This document shows, one piece after another, positions 9,601 through 16,544 of a stretch of 64,000 nt of DNA; the stretch's first letter is position 1, and every line of letters starts with the position of its first letter. Below the pieces are notes generated by a model. The model did no database searches, was not told the DNA's origin, and worked only from the letters and a program-made list of their open reading frames with translations. A program made the position numbers and the translations under genes. This DNA is from Haloterrigena sp. H1 (lineage in GTDB: Archaea; Halobacteriota; Halobacteria; Halobacteriales; Natrialbaceae), in the NCBI RefSeq assembly GCF_005938085.1, contig NZ_SMZK01000001.1, forward strand, positions 930,001-994,000, given 5' to 3'.

Positions 9601-10427
9601 ACATCCAGCTCGAGCTCGATCGATTCGTCGGTGGTCACCGCGAGTGACTCGTCGGCCGGCCGCTTGCCCTCGATGGTCGGCGCGGCGGTCCCGGTTTCCG
9701 CCACGGTGATCGTCCACGTCGCTCGGCGGGGCTCGTCGTCGCCGACGGCAGCAGCGACCTCGTAGGTGCCTGCCGAGTCGAACGTCGTCTGCCAGTAGTC
9801 GGCTCCCCGATGGCCGTAGTACGTGCTAAACCAGGGTCCCATCGACCAACCGACATACTCGCCATCGACGAACCACTGTGTTCGTCCACCGTACTCCCCG
9901 AGCGCGTCGGATTCGACCTCGAAGAGCACCGCCGTCCCTGGCTGTACCGTCAGCTCCGGGTCCGGTGATTGCTGTGCGGTGTCCAATTCCTCGACGGCGA
10001 GGACGTCGACGGTGCGTTCGGCCGTATCGTCGTCGGTCTCAAACCGGACCGTGACTGTCTCGTCCTGGCTGACTGGATAGGTGCGATAACTGAAGTAGTC
10101 GATCGTCTCCGTTTCACCGGGACCAACCGTCGTTTCAACGGTCGATCGCTGTTCGTCTTCGTAAAAACTCTCGATTGTTGCCCGCACTGCCGTCGTGCCT
10201 GTATTTTCGACTGCCACGCTCACCTCGAGCAGCGATCCACCCTCGACGGGCGCGTTCGTCTCGACGATTCGAATCTCGGTGACGCCGTCGTCCTGAACGG
10301 CACGCCTCCGCCTCGCGACCTCTCGTTCGATCGCTTCCACACTCCCCGTAAGCGTCGCCGCCAGACCGCCCCCGGCGGCGAGATAGCGTCGTCGCCGCAT
10401 GGGTACGCTGTCCACGACCGAACGCAT
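6663..10427 (-). CDS. Large secreted CARDB-repeat surface protein with Pro/Glu-rich tail
   Basis: A 1254-aa acidic exported protein. A twin-arginine-like signal (MRRRRYLAAGGGLAATLTG) begins at residue 10, so translation may start at 10400 rather than 10427. The mature chain holds seven CARDB/Ig-like repeats of ~95 residues, each starting near (V/I)xxTNxPVxxGxxLEVT. Repeats 2-5 are contiguous. Two PKD-like modules lie between repeats 1 and 2 and two unrelated beta-rich modules between 5 and 6. The last ~90 residues are low-complexity Pro/Glu/Ser (EEPEPPEEPDSPQEPGPPEE). No C-terminal membrane helix or PGF-CTERM signal is present, so attachment to the S-layer is unexplained. It is probably an adhesion or cell-surface scaffold protein. 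Codon bias produces long antisense frames that are not genes. Confidence 0.88.
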   Translation of the reverse strand: MRSVVDSVPMRRRRYLAAGGGLAATLTGSVEAIEREVARRRRAVQDDGVTEIRIVETNAPVEGGSLLEVSVAVENTGTTAVRATIESFYEDEQRSTVETTVGPGETETIDYFSYRTYPVSQDETVTVRFETDDDTAERTVDVLAVEELDTAQQSPDPELTVQPGTAVLFEVESDALGEYGGRTQWFVDGEYVGWSMGPWFSTYYGHRGADYWQTTFDSAGTYEVAAAVGDDEPRRATWTITVAETGTAAPTIEGKRPADESLAVTTDESIELELDVAHPDGALDRVVWWLGHADVVLDETAVSGSEDTATLTLESGCHGCPIIAWVISENGTITSERPWVIADVGETDADLAVSILETNDPVDAGEVLEVTVTVENTTDTEITQDVDLIVGHDPELVDSQSVTVGGGESETIGLEFETAVVRRTQTFPARVETEDSADERTVEVIGTEDIGLDVTIVETNAPVQTGEFLEVTAEFENSHTTGLTREVQLIVGHDPTVVDTAVVSLESGESETVTMGYETAVIRNAQEFPARIETESDSDEVPVFVYVDEPPLAVTNIETNDPVTTGDVLEVTATLENTAESETTQEIELIVGHDPELVDSQSVTVAGGETETVGLEFETALVRRTQTFPVRVESDDDAAVRDVEVIGTDDVDVTVTITRTNDPVDAGDVLEVTAEVENASEVTVTQDLEFVVGHDPTVVDSTSRRLEPGARERVTMAFETALVENDQEFPVRVESAVASDERTVLVYGTDDRDIEIEFVDCTQATVSGTFEDGDDLTVETLFVDPAGVGNAHPGITIGDAIDAPFSGTIRLQISDNEGVLERTDDEVVVGLRDDGFGSTIGTVFVNWFESDERRESNPNDCIDERRPERPTIALEDVTPAEDDSYTVTFGYENPNDLELFGGAFVAGTTGDEPPALEPGTHTFTVEWTPETDDERLVWETDLEHYLYDETLRAETEPAGEYRDPAPAFSVAILETTEPVVAGETLEVTVEVENVGDATGSQELALAVDEQVVDTAQVNLEEGALETVTLSYQTRPEDVGELAVTVRSEDDEATAQVTVEEPAEPATFEVTTVNSTDPVEVGAILEVTAEVTNVGTEAGETDVYLDIDQQQGVDTQPVSLAADETGSVTLTHATTQTDVGDRTATVRTDDDAASIQFTVTEPETAGESPDSTPDEQPEESDSPEEPEPPEEPDSPQEPGPPEEPATPEESEPPEEPVPSEEPESPDSSGDEQTEDSPAEPVDEQPDDQPVEPVDD

Positions 10428-10633
10428 AATACGTTGTCACCGTTTGCTTGATCGTCATTCTTCATCGGTAACTAGACGCTGAAACAGGTGGATAGGTGCC
10501 GCCAGCGAATCTCGAAGAGCTGTGTCATGCACAGTATCGGTAAGCGCGAATACTGTCAGTACCCGATGGAAGTGTCAGTTACTGCTGGTTGTCCGAGCCT
10601 TAACGGGATGGCTGTAATTAGATATAATTAGCC

Positions 10634-10840
10634 ATGCTCGAGCGACCGGACGCTGTCCTCACACTCATCCCGCTGGTGGCGGTCAGTGGCCTCGCCGTTC
10701 GCACAGTACTTGCGGTACCGGGTATCGGATCGGGACTGTTCACCACGCCGCTTGCGGTCGCCGGCTATCTCGCTGCACTCGCGGTTGTCTTCCTGGAACT
10801 GCTGGCGTGGCCAGTCGCCGAGCGGCTCAGTGGGTCGTGA
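10634..10840 (+). CDS. Small two-span membrane protein
   Basis: A 68-aa hydrophobic protein starting [19 protein letters not shown], with two predicted membrane segments (about residues 9-28 and 38-60) joined by a short loop [11 protein letters not shown]. An A/T-rich stretch just upstream (taattagatataattag) looks like a core promoter. It precedes rpl37ae by 75 bp on the same strand, but that gene has its own TATA box. The family resembles short haloarchaeal membrane proteins of unknown function. Confidence 0.65.
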   Translation: MLERPDAVLTLIPLVAVSGLAVRTVLAVPGIGSGLFTTPLAVAGYLAALAVVFLELLAWPVAERLSGS

Positions 10841-10914
10841 TCGGAGCCGATCGCATCCACGAACCGACGCGACTCAACAGGTTTAAGAATCCGCTGGCGA
10901 TAGAGAGCACTACT

Positions 10915-11178
10915 ATGGCCAAGAAAGGACAGGTCGGTAGCGCTGGCCGCTTCGGTGCCCGCTACGGCCGCGTCGCACGACGTCGCGTCAGCGAGATCGA
11001 AGACGACATGCAGAACGCCGAAGTCGACGGCGACGACGTCACCCGCGTCGGCACTGGCATCTGGAAGAACGAAGAGACCGGCGAAGTCTTCACCGGCGGT
11101 GCCTACCGCCCGGAGACCCCCGCCGGCCGCACCGTCCAGCGCTCCATCCGCGCTGCGCTCGCCGAGGACGACGAATAA
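10915..11178 (+). CDS. rpl37ae: 50S ribosomal protein L37Ae (eL43), zinc ligands absent
   Basis: An 87-aa large-subunit protein. [18 protein letters not shown] and the C-terminal [16 protein letters not shown] and RRSIRAAL-type blocks match the L37Ae family. Most archaeal and eukaryotic members carry a C-x2-C ... C-x2-C zinc ribbon in the middle. Here the corresponding positions read [11 protein letters not shown] and KNEETGEVF with no cysteine at all, so the protein cannot bind zinc in the usual way. A TATA-like TTTAAG at about 10881 fits a start at the ATG at 10915. It is followed after 19 bp by rpoP and then a pcc1-like gene, a conserved archaeal order. Confidence 0.93.
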   Translation: MAKKGQVGSAGRFGARYGRVARRRVSEIEDDMQNAEVDGDDVTRVGTGIWKNEETGEVFTGGAYRPETPAGRTVQRSIRAALAEDDE

Positions 11179-11197
11179 CACCCTCTTCAGGTCCAGT

Positions 11198-11332
11198 ATG
11201 AGTTACAAATGCTCTCGCTGTAAACGCGACGTCCAGCTCGACGAGTACGGCGGCGTCCGCTGTCCCTACTGCGGCCACCGCGTGCTCCTGAAAGAACGCA
11301 GCCGCGACGTCAAGGAAGTCGACGTCCAGTAA
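11198..11332 (+). CDS. rpoP: DNA-directed RNA polymerase subunit P (Rpo12)
   Basis: A 44-aa zinc-binding RNA polymerase subunit (Rpb12 homolog). The sequence [16 protein letters not shown]...[16 protein letters not shown] contains the two CxxC pairs expected of the family and nearly nothing else. It lies in the conserved rpl37ae-rpoP-pcc1 cluster, 19 bp after rpl37ae and 9 bp before the next gene, so the three genes are presumably co-transcribed. Confidence 0.95.
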   Translation: MSYKCSRCKRDVQLDEYGGVRCPYCGHRVLLKERSRDVKEVDVQ

Positions 11333-11341
11333 CGCGTCAGC

Positions 11342-11611
11342 GTGTCTTCTCACGACGCGACCCTCGAGTTCGACTACGAGAGCGCCGCGCGTGCCGAACT
11401 CGTCGTCGACAGCGTCGCCCGCGAGATCGGCGAAATCGACGACGATCGCTCGCGGACGACCATCGAACGGGACGGCCCTCGCGTTTACATCGAGATCGAC
11501 GCCGACGACGTGATCGCTCTGCGGGCCGCACTCAATACCTGGTTCTCGCTGATCGACGTCGCCGAGCGGACTGCCGACGCCGGTGTGGGCATCCTCGAGT
11601 CCGACCAGTAG
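11342..11611 (+). CDS. Pcc1-family KEOPS subunit (first paralog)
   Basis: An 89-aa protein with GTG start. The family core runs from AELVVDSVAREIGEIDDDRS to DVIALRAALNTWFSLIDVAER, which matches the Pcc1 dimer fold (beta strands followed by a long C-terminal helix with R-x-A-x-N). Pcc1 bridges Kae1 units in the KEOPS complex that makes t6A37 in tRNA. A second Pcc1-type gene is present at 42858, so one of the two is expected to be the recently recognised archaeal paralog (Pcc2). Sequence alone does not let me assign which. It lies 9 bp after rpoP. Confidence 0.85.
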   Translation: MSSHDATLEFDYESAARAELVVDSVAREIGEIDDDRSRTTIERDGPRVYIEIDADDVIALRAALNTWFSLIDVAERTADAGVGILESDQ

Positions 11612-11678
11612 GGACGGCCCGTTGGAGACCTGTGCCGGCAGGCCGCGCGGTCTTTATCCTCGCTTTCGAACCACCCAT

Positions 11679-12227
11679 ATGACGGAACAGCCTGCGACAT
11701 GGCTCGGCCTCGACGCCGACGCCAAGCCCCTCGTGGTCGCCGGTTTCGCGCTCGGAGTGGGGATCGGCGGGTTCTTCGACGGGATCGTGTTCCACCAGCT
11801 CCTCCAGTTCCATCACATGCTATCGTCCCATCCGGATGCGAGCGTCGCGACGAACCTGCGATTGAACGTGGTAGCTGACGGGCTCTTTCACCTCGGCACG
11901 TACACCTTCACGATCATCGGGCTCGTCCTGTTCTCGCGTGCGTGGCGATTTCGACCGGTGCCGAAATCCGGCCGGACGCTGTTCGGCGCGGTGATCATGG
12001 GTTGGGGCGTGTTCAACCTCGTCGAGGGAGTCGTGAACCATCACCTGCTCGAGATTCACCACGTCTGGCCCGCCGGCCCCGGCCCGATCGTCCTTTGGGA
12101 TGTCGCCTTCCTGCTCTGGGGAACGGTGTTCCTCGTCGGTGGCTACCTCACGATCCGAACCGATAGCGCTGCGACGCCGGCGGGCGGAACGGACGCGGTT
12201 GCGACGGACGGCAGCGGATCGGAATGA
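11679..12227 (+). CDS. DUF2243 membrane protein
   Basis: A 182-aa multi-span membrane protein with four predicted helices. Histidine-rich conserved blocks are [26 protein letters not shown] and [19 protein letters not shown]. These are the hallmarks of DUF2243, whose clustered His residues suggest metal or heme binding in the membrane. Similar proteins occur beside copper/cytochrome oxidase-related genes in other prokaryotes, but no such gene is adjacent here. Start ATG at 11679; a longer frame from 11583 overlaps the upstream pcc1 gene. The C-terminal tail is Ala/Thr/Gly-rich and cytoplasmic. Confidence 0.85.
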   Translation: MTEQPATWLGLDADAKPLVVAGFALGVGIGGFFDGIVFHQLLQFHHMLSSHPDASVATNLRLNVVADGLFHLGTYTFTIIGLVLFSRAWRFRPVPKSGRTLFGAVIMGWGVFNLVEGVVNHHLLEIHHVWPAGPGPIVLWDVAFLLWGTVFLVGGYLTIRTDSAATPAGGTDAVATDGSGSE

Positions 12228-12316
12228 GTCCGGTCGGGAGTCGAAAGCCGGTCGGATGCCGACCCGGACGAACCACAAAGCTTGGCTTTATCAGTCCGGA
12301 GGGCGACGGTCGAGGT

Positions 12317-12712
12317 ATGCAAGGAAACCTGCCGCCGGAAGCACAGGAGAAAATCGAACAGCTACAGGACCTGCAGGAGACGGCACAGCAAGTGGCTGTC
12401 CAGAAGCAGGAAGCTGAAACCGGTCTCACCGAGGCCCAGAACGCCCTCGACGAACTCGAGAACATCGACGAGGAGACGACCATGTACCGCAGCGTCGGCG
12501 AGCTGCTCGTCGAGACCGACTACGACCAGGCAGAAGAAGACCTCGAGGAGAAGGTCGACTCGCTCGAACTCCGCGTCGAGACCCTCGAGAAGCAAGAAGA
12601 GCGCGTCCAGGACCAGTTCGAGGGCCTGCAGGACGAGCTCGAAGAACTGCTCGGTGGCGGCATGGGCGGCGGTCCGAGCCCGGCAGGCGGTCCCGGCGCT
12701 GGCGGCGCATAA
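12317..12712 (+). CDS. pfdB: Prefoldin subunit beta
   Basis: A 131-aa coiled-coil chaperone subunit. Two long heptad-rich helices (about 8-50 and 75-115) flank the beta-hairpin region [19 protein letters not shown]. The last ~20 residues are Gly/Pro-rich ([13 protein letters not shown]), a haloarchaeal extension. Prefoldin captures unfolded proteins and hands them to the thermosome. The ATG at 12317 follows a region with a TATA-like GCTTTATC. The stop directly abuts the next gene (12713), and the prefoldin beta-DUF3194 pair is a conserved haloarchaeal arrangement. Confidence 0.93.
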   Translation: MQGNLPPEAQEKIEQLQDLQETAQQVAVQKQEAETGLTEAQNALDELENIDEETTMYRSVGELLVETDYDQAEEDLEEKVDSLELRVETLEKQEERVQDQFEGLQDELEELLGGGMGGGPSPAGGPGAGGA

Positions 12713-12967
12713 ATGCCGACTGACGAGCCGACGGCCGACGACGTCGTCCAGACGGCGTCGGACGCTGCGGAAGGCTACGTCTTCTCGCAGTACAAACAGT
12801 CGGCCGTTCGCGATCTCGACGTCACCGTGACGTTCGAAGACGGCGTCCTCAAGGTCGACGTCTACCTCAACGTGCCCGAGGGCGACGCCGAGGCCGACCC
12901 CGAACAGGTTGCCGACGATGCCGCGCTCGCGGCTCGGCAAGCGGTCGACGAACTGTTCGAGGCATAA
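12713..12967 (+). CDS. DUF3194 family protein
   Basis: An 84-aa acidic protein. VVQTASDAAEGYVFSQYKQS is followed by a beta-rich stretch (DLDVTVTFEDGVLKVDVYLN) and a C-terminal helix DDAALAARQAVDELFEA. This matches the small archaeal family DUF3194, which is almost always encoded directly after prefoldin beta. The start codon immediately follows the prefoldin stop, so translation is coupled. Function is unknown; linkage suggests a role with protein folding or translation. Confidence 0.85.
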   Translation: MPTDEPTADDVVQTASDAAEGYVFSQYKQSAVRDLDVTVTFEDGVLKVDVYLNVPEGDAEADPEQVADDAALAARQAVDELFEA

Positions 12968-13139
12968 CGGACGCGATCTCGCGTTCCGAACAGCTTCTTT
13001 CGGTCTCTTTGAGAGTGACTAGCCGGTGCTACGCCGGTGATCGACGTGTGAGCGGCGTGGCTGTGTTCCGGTGAACGCCGGTACGAAGCGACGAACCGGT
13101 GAGTACCACGAATCACTCGAACGGATGTGCCGACGACCG

Positions 13140-15416
13140 CTACACCCGATACCCCGGTGCCAGCAACTCGATCGGATGTGGCACGTCGCGCTCGAGCAGT
13201 CCCTCGAGTTGATCGCCACACGAGGTGCCCGACGCGACGACCGTTTTTGTGCCGTCGATTTGCTCGGCGAGCCGCTGACCAACGTCGACACTCAACTCGT
13301 AGTACTCGTGTTTGTAGCCGAAGGAGCCGGCCATCCCACAACACTCGGCGCTCGTCGTCTCGGGCGCGTAGCCACACCGCTCGAGGACGGCGACCGTCGG
13401 TGCCTCGAGATCGAGCGTGCGCTGCTGGCAGTGGGAGTGATAGGCAATCGGCTCTGCGCCATCGCCGGTCGACAGCGCCGACGGGTCGGCCCCGTTCTCG
13501 AGCAGTCCGTAGACGTACTCACAGATCTCGTAGCTCCTGTCGCGTAAGCGCTCGAACGATCGTTCAGGCAGTAGCCGTTCGTACTCGCGGTGCATGGCCG
13601 CCAGATCGGAGGGCTCGACGACGACGACATCCCGGCCGGCGTCGAGGTCCTCCGCTAGCGAAGCAAAGAGCCGGCTTGCCTGCCGGTCTGCGGTCGCGAC
13701 CATCCCCTGGGAAAGCGCCGCGCGTCCGCTCTCGGGCAAGTCCGGGACTTGCACCGGGATGCCCAACGCCTCGAGTGTTCGGACCGCGGCTTTCCCGCGG
13801 TCGACGTCGACGTAGTTCGTGTAGACGTCGGGATAGAGGACGACCTCGCGGTCGATATCTGCTTGATTGGCTCGAGACGCCCGTCGACTCGAGGCGGCTT
13901 CCCCACCTCGCTTCTCGAACCAGTCGACGAGCGATTCGCGCTGGAACGCGGGCAGGTCACGGCGGCGGTCGATTCCGAGGGTGCGCTCGAGCAGCCCGCG
14001 GACGGAGTCGGCGTCTGCGAGCCAGTTCGAAACGGGTGCCGTAGCGCTGGCGGCTTTCGCGACCGTGCCGATGTTGCCGAAGAAGCGCTTGCCGAGGTCG
14101 AGGCCACCCTCCTCCATATCCGGCGTGAGGCCGTCGACGAGGAAGTCGGTGGCTGCCGGCTCCTCGCTGCGGTTGATCCGGTCCCGGACGACGGTGTTGA
14201 TCCACGGGATATCGATCTTGACCGGACAGGCGTCGACACAGCGCGAGCAGCCGGTACAGAGGTCGTTGAACTCGGCGGCCGACTCCTGGCCATGGACGCC
14301 GGTCTCCCAGCCGGTTGCGATCCCGCCCGAGTAAGTCTCGCCACCGAAGCCGTGGCCGCCGACGGACTGGAAGTTCGCACACGAGTTCGAGCAGGCCCCA
14401 CACCGAATACAGTACAGCGTTTCTCGGAGTTGGTCGTCCTCGCGCATGTCCATCCGGCCGTTGTCCAGCAAGACGAGGTGGAAGTCCCGGTCTGCCTTCC
14501 CTGCGTCGCCGGCCGTAATCGGCTCCTCGGGGTCGTCGAAGTCCAGCGTCGGCGAGTCGGTCGGCGGCGAGAGCATCGTCACGTACTGTGCGATCGACTG
14601 GCCCGTCGCGCTCTTGGCGATGAGATCGACGAACGGCTCGAGGTCTACAAGCGTCGGGATCAGCTTTTCGACGCCCGCGATCGCGACGTGGGTGTCGGGC
14701 GTGACCGCACACTTGCGCGCGTTGCCCTCGTTCGTGACGAGGGTGATCGTCCCGCTGTCGGCGACGACGAAGTTTGCGCCGGTGATCCCCACATCGGCCT
14801 CCTGAATGTGGTCGGCGAGATAGTCGCGGGCGAACCGTGTCAACTCTTCGGCGGTCTCGAACGGCTCGTCGGGATCGAACCGCTCGTTGAACAGTTCGGC
14901 GATCTCCGACCGCTCGAGGTGCATCGCCGGGCCGACGATATGCGAGGGCGTGTCGTCGGCAACTTGGAGGACCCACTCGCCGAGGTCGGTCTCGGTAACC
15001 TCGATTCCCGCGGCCGCGAGCGCGTCGTTGAGGTCGATCTCCTCGGTCGTCATGGACTTCGATTTGACGACCGACGGCGTGTCCCCGTCGCCGGCGATCC
15101 CGTGTTCCTCGGTCTGGGCGTCGACGACATCGGCGACGTACGCGTTCGCGTCCGCTGCATCGTCGGCAACGTAGACAGTGCCGCCGTTGGCCTCGACCGC
15201 GTCCCTGACGGTGTCGATCAAATCGGGAAGCTGATCGATAGCATCTTCCTTGATCGCCCGCGCTTCGGTTCGCAGCGCTTCGAGGTTGTCAGCCGCAGCG
15301 TACGCGTCACCCCGTTGGTCGTCGAACGAACTGGCTTTCGCGTGGACGGCATCGCCTTCGGTCTCGAGCAGGTGACGGATGTGGTCGGCCTGCTGCGATC
15401 GGGTTCGCTGGGCCAT
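13140..15416 (-). CDS. LutB-LutA fusion: LUD domain, 2x[4Fe-4S], two CCG domains
   Basis: A 758-aa fusion of the two larger subunits of the LutABC L-lactate oxidation system. Residues ~1-330 are the LutB LUD domain (VKSKSMTTEEIDLNDAL, VGITGANFVVADSGTI). Ferredoxin-like motifs follow, CIRCGACSNSCANF near 335 and CTGCSRCVDACPVKI near 385. The C-terminal part (~530-758) is LutA-like with two CCG domains. The second is intact (HSHCQQRT, AECCGMAGSFG, SGTSCGDQ), but the first has lost its cysteines (PDVYTNY, PESGR, VEPSD in place of the usual C positions). The gene starts 1 bp after the lutC stop. Electrons probably go to the respiratory chain. No lactate permease is nearby. Confidence 0.9.
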   Translation of the reverse strand: MAQRTRSQQADHIRHLLETEGDAVHAKASSFDDQRGDAYAAADNLEALRTEARAIKEDAIDQLPDLIDTVRDAVEANGGTVYVADDAADANAYVADVVDAQTEEHGIAGDGDTPSVVKSKSMTTEEIDLNDALAAAGIEVTETDLGEWVLQVADDTPSHIVGPAMHLERSEIAELFNERFDPDEPFETAEELTRFARDYLADHIQEADVGITGANFVVADSGTITLVTNEGNARKCAVTPDTHVAIAGVEKLIPTLVDLEPFVDLIAKSATGQSIAQYVTMLSPPTDSPTLDFDDPEEPITAGDAGKADRDFHLVLLDNGRMDMREDDQLRETLYCIRCGACSNSCANFQSVGGHGFGGETYSGGIATGWETGVHGQESAAEFNDLCTGCSRCVDACPVKIDIPWINTVVRDRINRSEEPAATDFLVDGLTPDMEEGGLDLGKRFFGNIGTVAKAASATAPVSNWLADADSVRGLLERTLGIDRRRDLPAFQRESLVDWFEKRGGEAASSRRASRANQADIDREVVLYPDVYTNYVDVDRGKAAVRTLEALGIPVQVPDLPESGRAALSQGMVATADRQASRLFASLAEDLDAGRDVVVVEPSDLAAMHREYERLLPERSFERLRDRSYEICEYVYGLLENGADPSALSTGDGAEPIAYHSHCQQRTLDLEAPTVAVLERCGYAPETTSAECCGMAGSFGYKHEYYELSVDVGQRLAEQIDGTKTVVASGTSCGDQLEGLLERDVPHPIELLAPGYRV

Positions 15417-15417
15417 C

Positions 15418-15924
15418 TTAGCGGTCCTCCAGGACGATCACGTCGACGTCACCGGGGCCGTGGACGCCGTGGACGAGATCGCCCATATCGGCGGTCGCGC
15501 TCCGGCCGGTCGCGAAGACGACGCTGTCCCGCCCCCGCTCGAACGTCGATTCGAGACGGTCGAATCCGGCACTCAGATCCGGGACCACATCGCTTTCTGC
15601 GACGACCGCGACGTGGCGATCCGAATAGAGACTGATCGGTTCCACGCCATCGACCGTCGACTCGACGGCGACGGTACCATACTCCGCGATCGCGAAGCCG
15701 ACCGGCGTCACGCCCGTCGGGGCGGCCTCGAGGTCGGCACTCGTCGGCTCTGTCGTTACCGATTCGGGGAGCGTGACGCCTTCGAACGGCAGCGGCGCGC
15801 CGACGGCTGGCTCCTCGACGATCGTTTCGATCCGCTTGCTCGCATCGGCGGCCAGAACGCGCTCGAACCCCACCTCGAGTCCCTCGAGTGCGCGTTCGAA
15901 GCGGCCGACAGTGTCGACTGTCAT
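15418..15924 (-). CDS. LutC/LUD domain protein, lactate utilization
   Basis: A 168-aa single LUD-domain protein of the YkgG/LutC type. Conserved features are GVTPVGFAIAEYGTVAVES, the SLYSDRHVAVV strand and the C-terminal DLVHGVHGPGDVDVIVLEDR. It is the first gene of the minus-strand lactate operon, immediately upstream of the LutB-LutA fusion with one base between stop and start. LutC is needed with LutA and LutB for growth on L-lactate in bacteria, though its catalytic role is unclear. It is divergent from the gene at 16115; the ~190-bp gap must hold both promoters. Confidence 0.9.
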   Translation of the reverse strand: MTVDTVGRFERALEGLEVGFERVLAADASKRIETIVEEPAVGAPLPFEGVTLPESVTTEPTSADLEAAPTGVTPVGFAIAEYGTVAVESTVDGVEPISLYSDRHVAVVAESDVVPDLSAGFDRLESTFERGRDSVVFATGRSATADMGDLVHGVHGPGDVDVIVLEDR

Positions 15925-16114
15925 CAGTACTCATATCCAAGCGGACGCTGAAGACACTGACGGTCGATTGGGCCGCTGGCCGCGACTGACATAGCCGTGT
16001 GATAGAGTCCAACGAGTCGTCTATTGATATTTGACGTTGTATTCACGCTCGAGCTATCGGGTACTATTGTGTGAGCTACTTCCGGTCGTTCGGCGAACGT
16101 GCCGTGTGGTTTCG

Positions 16115-16543
16115 ATGAACGATACAGAACTCGGCACCCACGAGTGGTGGGAGTCGTATAAAGAGACCGTCAACAACGATCCGGAGATGAAGGTACGTGG
16201 ACACAACAAATTTTCCGAGAATTTCTACGTCGGAATCGGTGACGAGCGCGTCCTTCTCGAGATGGACGGCGGCGAGATCGCCCAACTCGTGCCGAATCCG
16301 ACGATGAACAACCAGTGGTCGTTCGGCGTCGAGGGCGACCGCGAAGCCTGGGAGGAGTTCGTCCAGGAGACACCACCCGCGTTCAACCACGAAATCATCG
16401 CGTCGCACTATCGGACCGCGGTTCGCAACGAGGACGGCCACCTCCAGTTGACCGGTAACAACAAGAAGATCTTCCAGCATCTCCGCGCGTTCCAGCGAAC
16501 GCTCGATCTGATGCGGGTCGCACACAACGACGGAGGGAGCTAA
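16115..16543 (+). CDS. Conserved protein, possibly SCP2-like lipid-binding fold
   Basis: A 142-aa cytoplasmic protein starting MNDTELGTHEWWESYKETVN. The pattern of an N-terminal helix, a run of beta strands (FYVGIGDERVLLEMDGGEIAQL, WSFGVEGDREAWEEFV) and two terminal helices (QHLRAFQRTLDLMRV) resembles SCP2 sterol-carrier-like proteins. I am not certain of the family. It ends one base before the alpha/beta hydrolase gene, so the pair is an operon and the products likely act on the same hydrophobic substrate. The in-frame extension from 16031 is rejected because it is basic and unlike the rest. Confidence 0.7.
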   Translation: MNDTELGTHEWWESYKETVNNDPEMKVRGHNKFSENFYVGIGDERVLLEMDGGEIAQLVPNPTMNNQWSFGVEGDREAWEEFVQETPPAFNHEIIASHYRTAVRNEDGHLQLTGNNKKIFQHLRAFQRTLDLMRVAHNDGGS

Positions 16544-16544
16544 C

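Noticed and set aside
7083..9647. Long 854-codon open frame on the plus strand
   Set aside because: It is the exact antisense of the CARDB-repeat gene. High-GC codon bias keeps the opposite frame open, and its product has no recognisable domain.
10535..10590. Possible repeat remnant near ACTGTCAGTACC / TACTGCTGG
   Set aside because: Only short matches to the repeat family are present and no palindrome can be formed.
13749..15635. 628-codon plus-strand open frame across the lactate genes
   Set aside because: Antisense of the LutB-LutA and LutC genes, whose Fe-S and LUD motifs on the minus strand are unmistakable.
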